A stretch of DNA of 64,000 nucleotides from Lingula anatina. Lineage: Eukaryota; Brachiopoda; Lingulata; Lingulida; Lingulidae. The notes under the pieces are model-generated. The model was given only the letters and a program-made list of their open reading frames with translations. It was not told where the DNA came from and ran no database searches. The number at the start of each line of letters is the position of its first letter. Within the stretch, counting starts at the first letter, position 1. Of this stretch, positions 48,668 through 59,604 are shown in pieces. The position numbers and the translations under genes are program-made. The DNA lies in contig NW_019775404.1 in assembly GCF_001039355.2 (NCBI RefSeq), positions 17,188 to 81,187 on the forward strand, given 5' to 3'.

Positions 48668-48907
48668 CTTGGATATACTCTCTAACCGTTGCAGGTAATC
48701 GGTTTCGCTGGAAAGTTTAAGGGAAATGACATTTAGTTTTCCCAGATGGGGAAAAAGGGGTGTTTGGGGAATAAATTATATGTCTATAATGCTATGTTAG
48801 TCAATGGTCTTTCAGAATCAAATATATCAGTAATTCATGCCACATAATCTCCATAAGCCTTTAAAACTGTGTCAAGGTCACTGGCGGGAAAGTAAGAACG
48901 GGGTGAA
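48668..48907. promoter_or_regulatory. Divergent promoter region between DDX24 and NSMCE1
   Basis: The start codon of DDX24 (48667, minus) and the first candidate start of NSMCE1 (48908, plus) are only 240 bases apart, so both 5' UTRs and promoters must lie here or overlap the first exons. CpG is locally enriched compared with the surrounding gene bodies (for example GGCGGGAAAGTAAGAACGGG at about 48882-48901, which contains an E2F-like GGCGGGAA). No TATA box is evident. Transcription start sites cannot be read from the sequence. Confidence 0.6.
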
Positions 48908-48932
48908 ATGCCCAAATTCTTCGATTTATACG
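48908..48932 (+). CDS. Candidate short first coding exon of NSMCE1
   Basis: ATG CCC AAA... encodes eight codons plus one base before a strong GTAAGT donor. The phase fits the exon at 49503 exactly, giving an N-terminal extension of 23 residues ahead of the conserved Met at 49547. Human NSMCE1 has about ten residues before the matching Met. It may equally be 5' UTR. Confidence 0.45.
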
Positions 48933-51900
48933 GTAAGTCACGAAGCGGTACGTTGATTTTTTAGTCTAAAATTGCAGTGTTTTTAAGTCTTAATAGTTAA
49001 GTACAAGTCGTGTTTGTTTTTGGTAACCTGCTGATTTTCTAGATTATGCCGAATGCAACGTACATGTACCCTACGGGTTGACTGCTGTACAGATTCCGAT
49101 TTCTTTATCAATATATACCGTCACAAATAAATTAAGTAAATCATGGTCATGTACAACTACTTTCCTTGGCACACAAAAAATTAAGCAACACAGATACATA
49201 ATTGAAAAATATTAATAGTTCAAAGCCATAGGATAATTTTGAGATGACCTAGTGATTAGAGTACTTGACTATAAGCTTGATTTTTAGAGTCAGGACTAGG
49301 AGATAGTGGCTGTGATTCACAGCTCATTCTTTTCAAATAGAGAAATTTATCCCATCTGTTTCCAGACAAATATTGACCTGTTGGGAGGTCAACATGGCCT
49401 GATATTGACCTGCGCGTGACTGATCTCATCCAAGCAGTGAGCGTCAAAATGTATGATCACATAACAAAGTTTATTATCATACAACTTTTTGTTTGCTTTC
49501 AGATGTAAAACTTTTGCCAGTAAGAATCTCTACAGCCATATTCGTCATGGAAGATAGCCATAGATTGTTTCTCCAGGCCTTCATGACACATTATGTGATG
49601 TACACTAAGGAGGTGAAGGAACATTTTGCTATGGCATTGAAAAGGTTTGGAGGTAATGTCATTTTGGAACTTTTGGCATTGAGTGGTATGCTTTAGTGAT
49701 AGAGTCTGTATCAGTTTATTTTATTTTAAAATTAAATTGCTCAAATATTTCTTGTATACGTAATCACTTAAAGGGTACCTCTGTGCTGGACACAAGGCAT
49801 TAAGTTAAACTTTGCTTCTCAACAGAGAGATTTCTTGTTACACTTTTCATTATTTATCTTTAAAAGTTTGTTTTTACTATTATCTTTATTTTGCAAAGGA
49901 TTTAAAGAGTGACATTTTTTATTTTATCTAATTTTTTTTTCTTTCATTTTAAATAATATAGGTGATTATGAGCTAGGCTCATTTGTAATCACAATAAATG
50001 AAAACATCAAGCCCTTGAACCTGGAGATCAGAAAGGGCATCAGCGAGAAGACAGGAAATCATTGCTACTGCTTGGTAATTAAAAAAAAAAACTCCCAGCA
50101 TGAATAGAGTTTTATGATTTATAAGTGACAGTCAGTAAATTTGTAAAATTATGTTTTGTATTTTTACTTTGGTCCTTGAAACTTTTGAAAAAAAGAAAAC
50201 ATATGGGTTGTATGCATAGAAAATGATAAAAGTAATTTTCGTAGGTTTTTTTATTTATCAGGTGAACGCAAGTGAAAATCATGGAATACTGAAGCAGTCC
50301 TCAGATTACACAGTTAATGAACTGGAATATTTTAAGAAGCTGGTAGGTAATCAGGATTGATAACCAGATCCAATTTAGTTTTAAGAAAAAACTCACTGTA
50401 ATTTAAGGAGCAGATTTTTTTTTTCTTTTGAAATCTTTAGTCTCAGTCTGGCATTTCAAAGCACAACTGTGTGAAAATAAAAGTTTTGTCTTCTTGGGAA
50501 AGAGTTCTAAAGCTCAGAATTCCATGTTTTACTTAAGATATTGATAAATGTCAGTTATCTTCTGTTTGTTTAAATAAGAAAAATTTGTTTTACAAATAAC
50601 TTATTGTAAGTGACTATCTTTTTGTTTCTCTAGTGTCATATTTTAGCTAAATTTGGTGATTTCAGGTTGGTGAGATTGCCAAGAGCCCAGAGGGTTCCAT
50701 CTCTTCTGTTGATGCCCTCAACCAAGTGGACAAGCTGGAAAATGTGAAAATGAGCAAAAAAATGGCACAAGATTTGATAGACAGGTTTCAAAAAGACCTC
50801 TGGATTATCAGTGTAAGAGATTGATTTTATTTTCTCAGCCTTTATTGTAGTGTTCCTTATGTAGTTTTGGTTTTCTATTGCTGTTAATTGGAAAGTAAAG
50901 AAAATTTAGAGAGACTACTTTCATAATATTTTTCAATGACCATTGCTGGTCAAAGTAGTATCCTTCCATCAAGAACTATTTCAAATGGACCAGTACAATA
51001 ACTTAATGCTCTATTAAGAAAAGTGATATCATATAGTATTACTTCTGTGAAGAATCTCCAGTGAATAGTTTGAACTTTAAACATTTTTGCTTTGTTTCAG
51101 GATGTCAATGAAGGGCACATTTCCTTAGACACAAGATGTATACTGGAACTTGGCCACTACTTGAAGGACACTTACGAGGATTTCATAGTCAACTGTGAAA
51201 TGTGCAAGCAAATCTGTCTACAGGTGGTTTTTACAATTCATTTATAAATTATTCTTTCTACCCGAGGCCAGCTGGGTGATGACGTCATTTTTTCGCAAAA
51301 ATATGTACAGAATAGTCTAAAAATATTTTTGAGTTTTTAGCAAAAAAAAATGTGTATGCCCTCCAAGTCACAATTGAGTGGCATATGTTTATGTTGTTTG
51401 GTAAATGTATGTATACCATTACTTCCTAGAACAGATTCTATATGTGATATGTCACCTGCTTCCACTTAGGGTGTACTCAAAACGAAACTATTGTAGTTGG
51501 TAATGAATCAAAGTCAGCAGGGACTCTTGCAGAATGCAGTCAGATTAACTGAATGACGAGCTGCCTCGAACAGCACATGAAACTTACTCACCCCATATAT
51601 AGCTTTCAGCTAGAGTCCCTGTGGAGTTGAATTGATATACCTAGTATGACAGTTTCATTGTGAATGAGCCCTTAGGCTTATGGTGAACGTTTTACTTAAC
51701 ATGTTCCTGTCAATCATGTAGCCTGTCTTCTACAAGTGCAATATTTGCAAATTATCGTAATAGTCTTAATCAATTCTTAATCTCAATCAAACTAAATAAT
51801 TGATAATCCAGTTTTAGAATTTCAAAGAATAAAAGTCCTAGTGTAAGGATTTCTATTTGTTCCCTCTCCAGGGTCAGTCCTGTGGTAGTTGTAGAGCCAA

Positions 51901-53015
51901 ACTTCACCACCACTGTGCCGCACGCTGCTTCCGCAATAGAGATAGCCCCAAGTGTCCCGCCAGTGGATGTGGGGCACCATGGCCATATGAACAGCCAGGT
52001 TAGTGAGACATTTATTATTATGTTTGGAATCCCCTACCATCCCAGTGGCAGATTTATAGGGGGGGGGGGGGGGGTCAGAAAAAAAATCACACTAATATTC
52101 CCTTCTTGAAATATATATATAGTCTGTTTTTGTTTGTTTGGTAAATATTGAGTCGTTATAAAAGTAGAAAATCACTCGGAGAGCACAGGCCTCCACCAAG
52201 GCAATTTGATTCTCAATTATAATTTGTGAATTAATTGATAAATTAATAAATGAACTTTATTCTTATTATTATTAATTAACTAATTAATTAGCTAAATTCT
52301 CATTGTAATTAACATAATTAATTATCAGTTAATTAATCAAGTTATTGGTTGACTAATTTATAAACTAATCAGTAAGCTAATGCATCTATTAACTACTTAG
52401 TATCCATTCAAACATGGCACATTTTCATAAAAATGTCATAAATCCCTCTAACATATGGCATAATATTGCTAACAGACATAATTAATTAATTAACAGATCA
52501 TCATCAAAATTTTATCACTTTCAAGTTAAGTAATTTCTGACCTATCCTAAAAATTTCTTCAAAATCTGTCCATAACTTTTTGAGTAACCCTGGTAACAAA
52601 CAGTAAGAGGCAAACAATGTAAAAACATAACCTCCTTGGCAGAGCCATTTAAGGGAGGACTAATTTATGTTGTACAATATGAAGATGACACCACCACTGT
52701 AAATGACTATAAATGGATTAAATTCAAATTACAATTACTTTTTACTTTTGTGTAGAATGTTTCATCGGTTTTTCTTTGTCAAAAACATTGCACAAGTGGG
52801 TGATATGTTCAAGAAAAAATTAATGCCTAGCTAGCAGAAACCAATAGTTGCAGTAACTATTTTCAGTGGTTTATTGATAATGCAGTCCAAGTCAAAAACT
52901 GAGGTGCTAAAATAATTGATGATTGTCTCCTACACTAGGTTGTTTTTTTATTGCAGAAAGAGTTGAACCATCTCAACAACCAACACAAAACCAAGGAAGG
53001 AAAAGGAGAAGATGA
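48908..53015 (+). CDS. NSMCE1: NSE1, RING subunit of the SMC5/6 complex (NSMCE1)
   Basis: NSE1 is a RING-type E3-like subunit that forms the NSE1-NSE3-NSE4 part of SMC5/6, acting in DNA repair and chromosome segregation. Exons: 48908-48932, 49503-49652, 49962-50074, 50262-50342, 50666-50812, 51101-51223, 51872-51998, 52957-53015, giving 274 codons. If the first exon is non-coding, translation begins at ATG 49547 and gives 251 residues, starting EDSHRLFLQAFMTHY like the vertebrate TDVHRRFLQLLMTH. The middle part forms the winged-helix region (LNLEIRKGI, FQKDLWIIS). The C-terminal RING shows CEMC, GQSCGSC, HHHCAARCF and KCPASGC with PW after it, then a basic tail GRKRRR. Human NSMCE1 has 266 residues. 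Confidence 0.92.
52059..52074. repeat. G16 homopolymer
   Basis: Sixteen G in a row in the last intron of NSMCE1; the exact length in the assembly is uncertain. Confidence 0.85.
52172..52650. repeat. Probable interspersed repeat in the last NSMCE1 intron
   Basis: The unit starts near CTCGGAGAGCACAGGCC and ends near CCTCCTTGGCAGAG. The left CTCCACCAAGG (52191-52201) and the right CCTTGGCAGAG (52633-52643) are inverted to each other at 9 of 11 bases. The inside is full of TTAATTAA-type palindromes and ends with CTTTTTGAGTAACCCTGGTA and ACAAACAG. I recall very similar ends in dispersed repeats of other marine invertebrates, but cannot check this here. Its borders are approximate. Confidence 0.5.
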
Positions 53016-54292
53016 AAACATGAGTATACTGGGTCACCTAGGCACTGACTGTAGCAGCAAAAAAAATAGGGACCAGGTAGAAAACCTAAAGATGAAGGTG
53101 CTGAAGTTGTGTATAGAAATAACATGTTAAAACTGGATATTGTGATATATGTATCATAAGTGGTATTTGCAAATACTTTACTCTTTGTAGCATATATTTC
53201 TGTCTGTACAGAAGTGACGTTTAATTTCTTCATTGGAAACTGAAAAAAGTCACAACTATTTGGTTTTATTATCAAAGACTCCAAATTTAAGTCATTAAAT
53301 TTCATCAGTGTACTTAGTGCATCAGTGTACTTCTTTAATTTCATCAGTGTACAGTGTATATCAGTGTTCTCTGAAAACCAAAAACAAGCATGCAGCATAG
53401 AGTATATTGTATGTTTAAATGTTTAGTATGTTTCATGTCTTTAGTTGTGGTCATATTCCCCATATGTCAACCTACAGAACTAATGAGAGGCATTTTTATG
53501 CAACACCAGTAGTTGTAGTTTCTTTATTTCTTTATTAAATAAAACGAATAATACAAGATTTACTTGCTGTTCTGCCGACAACCGCTAAAGTAAGTTAAGT
53601 CTTGAAAGAGCAATCTTTTCAATCATAATTATAGAGAAGAATTTTTTCGTCACGTTAGATGGACTCAAATGAACTGTACATCAAATTACAAATTCTTAAA
53701 AAATAATACGGATTTTACATGTAATCAATTAGCCTTTTCCTAATATTTAACACGGTAATACTGAAAGTCAATGAGCTACATATAACAGCAATATGTAGAA
53801 AGAAAACGATACGAGCATGACGAGACTGCCCCATCAGTAACGATAAGCACGTCTTTTAAGTAGCACAGGTTTGCTGTATTTAAACATTTCTGCCCCGTCA
53901 AACAAAGTATTAACTCAAAGGAACTACTGATAGCTATGTATATATGTGCCTACCACACTTCATAATTACCAATGATATAATAGGAGTGTTCTTCTTTTGG
54001 GGGAGGGGGAATTACGATTCCGATGGCTAAAATCATCACAGAAAATTTTACTAAGTCATTAATGCAAGGGAAATAATTTGCATACCACTCGAAGTTTCTA
54101 ATAAGATATATTCACATGCGCCGACAAAGATTGCGCAGAATTCATTACCAAATCTCTGCATTATCTTAGAAACACTAAATACGGTAATTTCTGTTACTGA
54201 AATAAATTAAGGCCTGTTCGTTAAATCAGGATTATAAAATAAGTGGAATGCATTTAGCGTCTGCGACACGTTAGTGCGAGCAGATCCCATTT
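53016..54292. other. 3' untranslated and intergenic DNA between convergent NSMCE1 and SAMD1-like genes
   Basis: No coding sequence recognised. An AATTTCATCAGTGTAC-type motif is repeated around 53294-53370. Back-to-back polyadenylation hexamers lie at 53523-53543. CpG becomes frequent to the right of about 53570. Confidence 0.6.
53523..53543. terminator. Overlapping polyadenylation signals on both strands
   Basis: AATAAA for the plus strand lies at 53538-53543. For the minus strand the complement TTTATT lies at 53523-53528 and 53531-53536. The two convergent genes NSMCE1 and the SAMD1-like gene could end here within a few bases of each other. This would give 3' UTRs of about 0.5 and 0.8 kb. 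Confidence 0.5.
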
Positions 54293-57200
54293 TTACACGT
54301 TCGTTTGCAGCTGTGTGATGAGGTTGTAGATTTTGAGGGCGGGTCCAAGCTTGATTGACAGCCCAGTGAGTACGTCACTCCTTTTCATCAGCAGTAAGGA
54401 GGCGCCATCTATTTCCTAAAAAAAATGAACAACTTGCATCGTGATGCAGAACACTATGGAGACAGAAACACAATTCTGGCGTCATCATTCTGTGCGAACA
54501 CCGTAAATTACGTACCAACTATACAATTGTCTAGATAAATATTTCACTTGATATAAGTACCCGCATTAGCACGGAGCGCACAATATTCCTTTTCGTGATA
54601 TTTACGCTTTGTTCAAATAGATGAACAAAAACATACGACAGTGTACACGTCCTAATTATAAAAGAAAAATGCGTCCGCGTCCAGTTAACGCCCTCCCCAT
54701 CCATCCGGTATTATTTTAAATCACACAAAAATGGCAAGCTTAAACTCTCCAGGGGCGCCAGAGAAGTTCATCTGCCCCGAAACCGCTCCTTACCTGCTCC
54801 ATGAAACATTCCGCCTGCTCTGCGAAGCCCGCCTTCTTGAAGTATTTGGCCACGTCCTCTATGGTCCATCGCGATGCGTCTTGTCCAGCGGCGTCTGTGT
54901 CCGCTGTCACCGCTTTCAGCGGAGATGGGGTCTGGGCCACTGTGAGCGGGAGCTGGGCCGGAGCTTGCACTGAACTGAAAACGTGAATAGTACTTCACAA
55001 ATATAATCATGCATGTGTCATTGATGCGGAAGCGGTTATATTGAATCCAGTAAACGCTGTTAGCATTACAGTGTTCAGTTTTCATGCGCTATAGCGTCAT
55101 ACATGAATATGACTTTACAACTGGTAAAATAGAAAATATGGTTATTTACCGAATGGTGCATTTTTCAAAAAAGCGAAACGGAGGGGCCTGCATGTCAAAC
55201 CTTTGCTTGGCACATTAACGTTGTATTGCAAAACCAATGTAGAGTTCTTCGTAACATATTAATTAACACCATGGAGTTACTAGCAAAATCATTTTCATAA
55301 GTGAAGATCATTAACACAGTTTCTAGAGCACCATGACAACATGCGCAACATGGCTGGATTCTCCTTTATATATTTCAAACGCGAGGAACCCTGTGCTTAC
55401 TCTGCGCCAAACGACTCCGGTACTTCCATGGCTACCACCTGTTCCGCCTGGTTAAGTTGGTTATGGCGCGGCTCCACTGACACTGGCGAGTCACTGGGGG
55501 TAGGCAGGCATGAGGGACCGTTCCCTTCTAAAACGATACGAACACAACGATTATGTTATGTATTTAGATCTTAGTTTTTAAGCGTCATCTGTTTGGTCCT
55601 TCTATACAAAGGACGAACGCCAATCTGTTGACATGACTGACCGATTATTAAAACAGTGACTAAGCAATCACGAAAAAAACCTTTAAAGGGTGTACGAACA
55701 AACATGCAAAAACGTACCTGTCTGCTCGTTACGCTCGCTTTCGCTGGAACTAGCGGCGCCCAAGACGTCCTTGCCTACGCCGTCCTCTAAACAAGTAGTG
55801 CAAGCCCACTTGCCTACAGTTGAACAAGAATCATTAATTAAAGTGATGTCATTATCACACATAATAAGTTGAATAAGAGGTGAAAGGTACCATTACAATG
55901 TTCAGCACTTTCCGCGGGTACCAAGTCCACACATTTTTATTATTATCAATATTTGATAATGATTAATAAAGTTACACTCTATCGTATACAATGTAAGCTA
56001 CGAAAATTACATTTCGAGAGATAATTAATCTGAAAACGCCTTACCTTTGGGTTTCTGTGACAATGGCGGGTCGTGGCATTTCATGTGATACCCTTTATCG
56101 CAAGCGTCACAAAATAGCATGCTGTCCTGAAAGTTGGAAACGTTTGGTAATTTTCAATAAAACGACGGTCCAAAAAATCAAGAAAATAATATCGACAAAG
56201 AGAAAATTATTTAAGCTATTGCAAGAAAGAATGTTTTAAAAATCAAGCATACAGAACATAAGGGTAAGACGGACTTTTATAATGAACCGTGTAACAAGAC
56301 GATGACGATTTTTTGGATTTACCGGATCCCCGGAGTCGTCGCAGACGATGCAGGTCTTGCAGTCGATGCACTGCCAGCCAATAGGAGAGTTTCTCGCGCG
56401 ACGGGCAAGTTCTGGTGAGTAGTCCATACATGATGGGTGTGCTGTCGTGAAAATAAGTAGAAATATTATATTAGCAGTAAAACGTTTAACAGCTTGAAAA
56501 TTATTAATTTTATTCTTTTATATTTGGAGCGGGCTGTCTCGCTTATTGCATTTCTCGTAGTTATGAAATTCCTCTTGCGTAAAGCGCAAGTTGGCAAGTT
56601 TTTCTTTTATAATAAATCTTTTAATGCTGTTTCACAAAATTTTAGCACTTTAAAATCAAATTATCATTTTATATTCCACCCAATGCCAACAGCACATACC
56701 TTTGGCGCTGCAATCCTTGCAGACGAGCAGGTCCTCAGCCTCGCCCTGTCGGTTGTACTCCGGCGGGAGGAGACAAAAGTCACACCTCTCTTCACTTTTC
56801 CTCTCGTGTTTGATTTTTGGCTCAAAAGTTTCAAAATCTGGACCATGGCTTTTCTTGAAACGCTGGGAAAAAAAGGAACATGTTGTTATCTATAATGGCA
56901 TACAATACGGAGAGCCTAACCTTTAGAGGGATGTTTTAGTGAAAATATTTAGAAAAGAAGTAGATGACAACAAGTTTCCATGACACCATGATTTTACAGA
57001 CTGATATATACATATAGCGCTTTTCCATAACATAACGCAGCCATCGATCAAAATGGACAAAAGCACTTATCTGCCACCCTTTCTTTGAAATTAAAAACTT
57101 AATTCAATCGTGCGCACAGGTTTATTGTTCAACAGCCAATATCGACATCGTGATCACTCTTAGCTGATTAATCCACCTTGCTTTCGCATTAATGCATGAT

Positions 57201-57709
57201 ATCCCAGTACATCGACATATATGCAACACAATGGTATGTTGGCCCAATTAACATGAATTTGTTGATCTTTTAAACATATTTTAAATAAAAATCTCAATAT
57301 ACCACCGCCGTCAGTAGATATGTTAAAATTAATGATCAATATCAAGACTTCGGCGTGGACTTTTCGCACTCCGACACGACTGTCTATTTAAGCAGTGTTC
57401 GCCCTATGCTACTAAATACTGTAACGTGCAACCACATGATTGAGCATTTGCAGCTGATATAGCCGGGTCGAACATCCCAATCTAATTTAGTGCGGGATTT
57501 GCATTAGGATGGATGGTGTTGGCTGGATATTAAAAACCCAATGAACACTTATTTCGTACCGCGTAAAATATCTAGCCAGGTTTTCTGTCACTACCACAAA
57601 GAGAATATGATTAAGGGCGAATAAAGCCCCATTCGATACGTCCATTTGATTTAACGTAAAGCGCAAATTACTTTCTCGGGGTAAGGTGTGGTATAACATT
57701 AATGAGTGA

Positions 57710-57740
<31 letters not shown>

Positions 57741-59604
57741 AAACCCTTTCTTCTAAACTGACACAAGGTGGTCCAGTTTCTTCCTTCAAAGCACGCAGGT
57801 GTGGACACCGTTGATTGCACGCGCTCCACCCCTCAAAGCATTAAATGAATAAATTTTATTAATTAATAGATAAAGGTCCAGAGAAGTTATATTGTACCGC
57901 ATTTCATTAATAAAACATTAACCGCTGACGTAATATTTAATGTGTACTTGTAACATAAAACAATGCACGGAATCAGTGAGGTTAACTCCCTGAACGCAAA
58001 TATTCATCTTCCTGGAACTAAGGTTCTTAACTGCGTCTGTTATGATGATGCGCATCATAGATGTAAATCGCGTGCGCCCCGTTTTAAAAAAACATACATG
58101 GCAGCAGGCGCTTATGTACAAGATGAGCACATGCTTGAATTCAGATAAGTGGAAGGAATGATACAACATGCTAAACCAACCTGCGTCTAATTTCCGTCGC
58201 CAGTGAATAAAATGCCTGTATTAATCACCGGTCATTTTCTCATCTACACGTACCATTCCCGCTACCGCATATAGTTTCGGTCAGCGTGATAGTTAGGTCA
58301 CAAGTAGGAGAACTGCCTAAAGCATTTCTATATCCTAGATCACGCGCAGTTCTCACCTACACGAGGGGGATCACTATTATTTCACTAAGCGGCAGTTTTA
58401 CTTCGGCTTATATGCAACCCGTGCTTCAATCAACAAAGTCCCGCCGCCGACCGCACAGGTGCGCAAAATATAAGCCTTCATATTCTACGCGTTAAATGGG
58501 TTCGTTCTCTGTGTGGGACGTGCGCACTTTAGGCTCACTTTCGGAATCGTAATATTCTTAGAGATAAATGATAGGACCATAAATATCTGACGCGGACGCT
58601 ATTAAAGCCACCAAAATGATATGTATCAGTATGTATCGTTTTGTAAAAGAGCGCGAGTCTATATGGCATATATGCACCGGCTGCCATTGCTTCCATGAAT
58701 GAACGTGCGCTTGTAAATACAGCGAGGAATGAAAAATCTATATAAGCGTATTATTCTCAGTGGCCCGCTGCCGGGCATAGTTATAGAGAAAAACAGAAAG
58801 GCGCATATGTAAAGAAGGAAACAATCGTATGTTAAACGGGTATAAAGAGAAATGTCAAACGAACATAGAGAAAGAAAGTAAAACGGCTATTGCGTAGTCA
58901 GTTAGATGAAGGTGATTTATTTGAAATAATCTTATAAAAAGTATGCTGATACGCACCATTCTCTTAGCAGGCCGTCCACGCTTGCTAGGCGTAACCGATT
59001 TTCCTGGAGTACTTTTTGGATTTCCACCTGATGACCCTGGTGAGACCAGCGGAGGCGCCGTCGCAGGGGAGGCCGCATTTGTGGGAGACGCAGTTGACAA
59101 AACCTTTGCTTTTTTCGTCGAGCCGCTTCGGACATATCTCCCATTAGGTAATTTTTCGAGATATCCAGTGTCTACCTCTCTGTTCAAGGCTATTTGTAGC
59201 TGACTTTTCATTAAATGCGAGTCTGTCCCGAGATACTGTTTCTGTATCCACTGCTCAATTTCGTGAATATCCGCCCCCTTTCTTCCCTCTCCATCTTGCT
59301 GAGTCAACGCACTCACAGCTTTTTGGATCTTCAGGCTAGCTTCGTTAGAGTTTAAAACGTGCCCTCCTAAGTGGCTTTTTCTCCATTTGGCGGCGTTGCG
59401 ATAACTATAGTTGCCTTTGTAATCTACCTTGATCACGACCTCGGCGTCCACCAGCTTTTCTAGGTCGGCTTCGATCTCCTCGGAACTTAGCCCATGTTTA
59501 CGGCCCAGCATGTGACATATTCGCTCAATGTCTGGTCTCGCCTTACGCTTCCGTAGCTGGTCGATCGTCTCGAGAATCAAATCTTTGTTCTTTACCTCAG
59601 CCAT
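54293..59604 (-). CDS. SAMD1: SAMD1-like chromatin protein with two winged helices, double PHD finger and SAM
   Basis: Exons: 58957-59604, 56700-56862, 56323-56441, 56045-56126, 55718-55813, 55401-55527, 54794-54974, 54293-54415; 512 codons, ATG at 59604, TAA at 54293-54295. Residues about 8-73 form a winged helix very close to SAMD1 ([32 protein letters not shown]), which in mammals binds unmethylated CpG DNA. About 91-164 resemble the second winged helix of KAT6. A serine/proline-rich linker ends in an AT-hook-like KRGRPAK. About 243-350 form a double PHD finger with all zinc ligands (CDFC, CKDC, HPSC, CIDC; CIVC, CDAC, HMKC, CTTC), the fold that reads acylated histone H3 in KAT6/DPF proteins. 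About 446-510 form a SAM domain ([35 protein letters not shown]) almost identical to that of SAMD1. No acetyltransferase domain is present. Vertebrate SAMD1 lacks PHD fingers. Confidence 0.9.
56863..58956 (-). other. First intron of the SAMD1-like gene (2.1 kb)
   Basis: Bounded on the minus strand by GTGCGT at 58956 and a pyrimidine-rich acceptor ending CCCAG at 56863. It holds the CT repeat at 57710-57740 and many CpG dinucleotides. Open frames inside are short and unlike known proteins. Confidence 0.75.
57710..57740. repeat. CT dinucleotide microsatellite
   Basis: About fifteen CT units with one TTT interruption, in the first intron of the SAMD1-like gene. Confidence 0.9.

Noticed and set aside
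56494-56895. 133-codon plus-strand frame over the PHD exon of the SAMD1-like gene
   Set aside because: It overlaps a well-supported minus-strand exon and has no recognisable domain.
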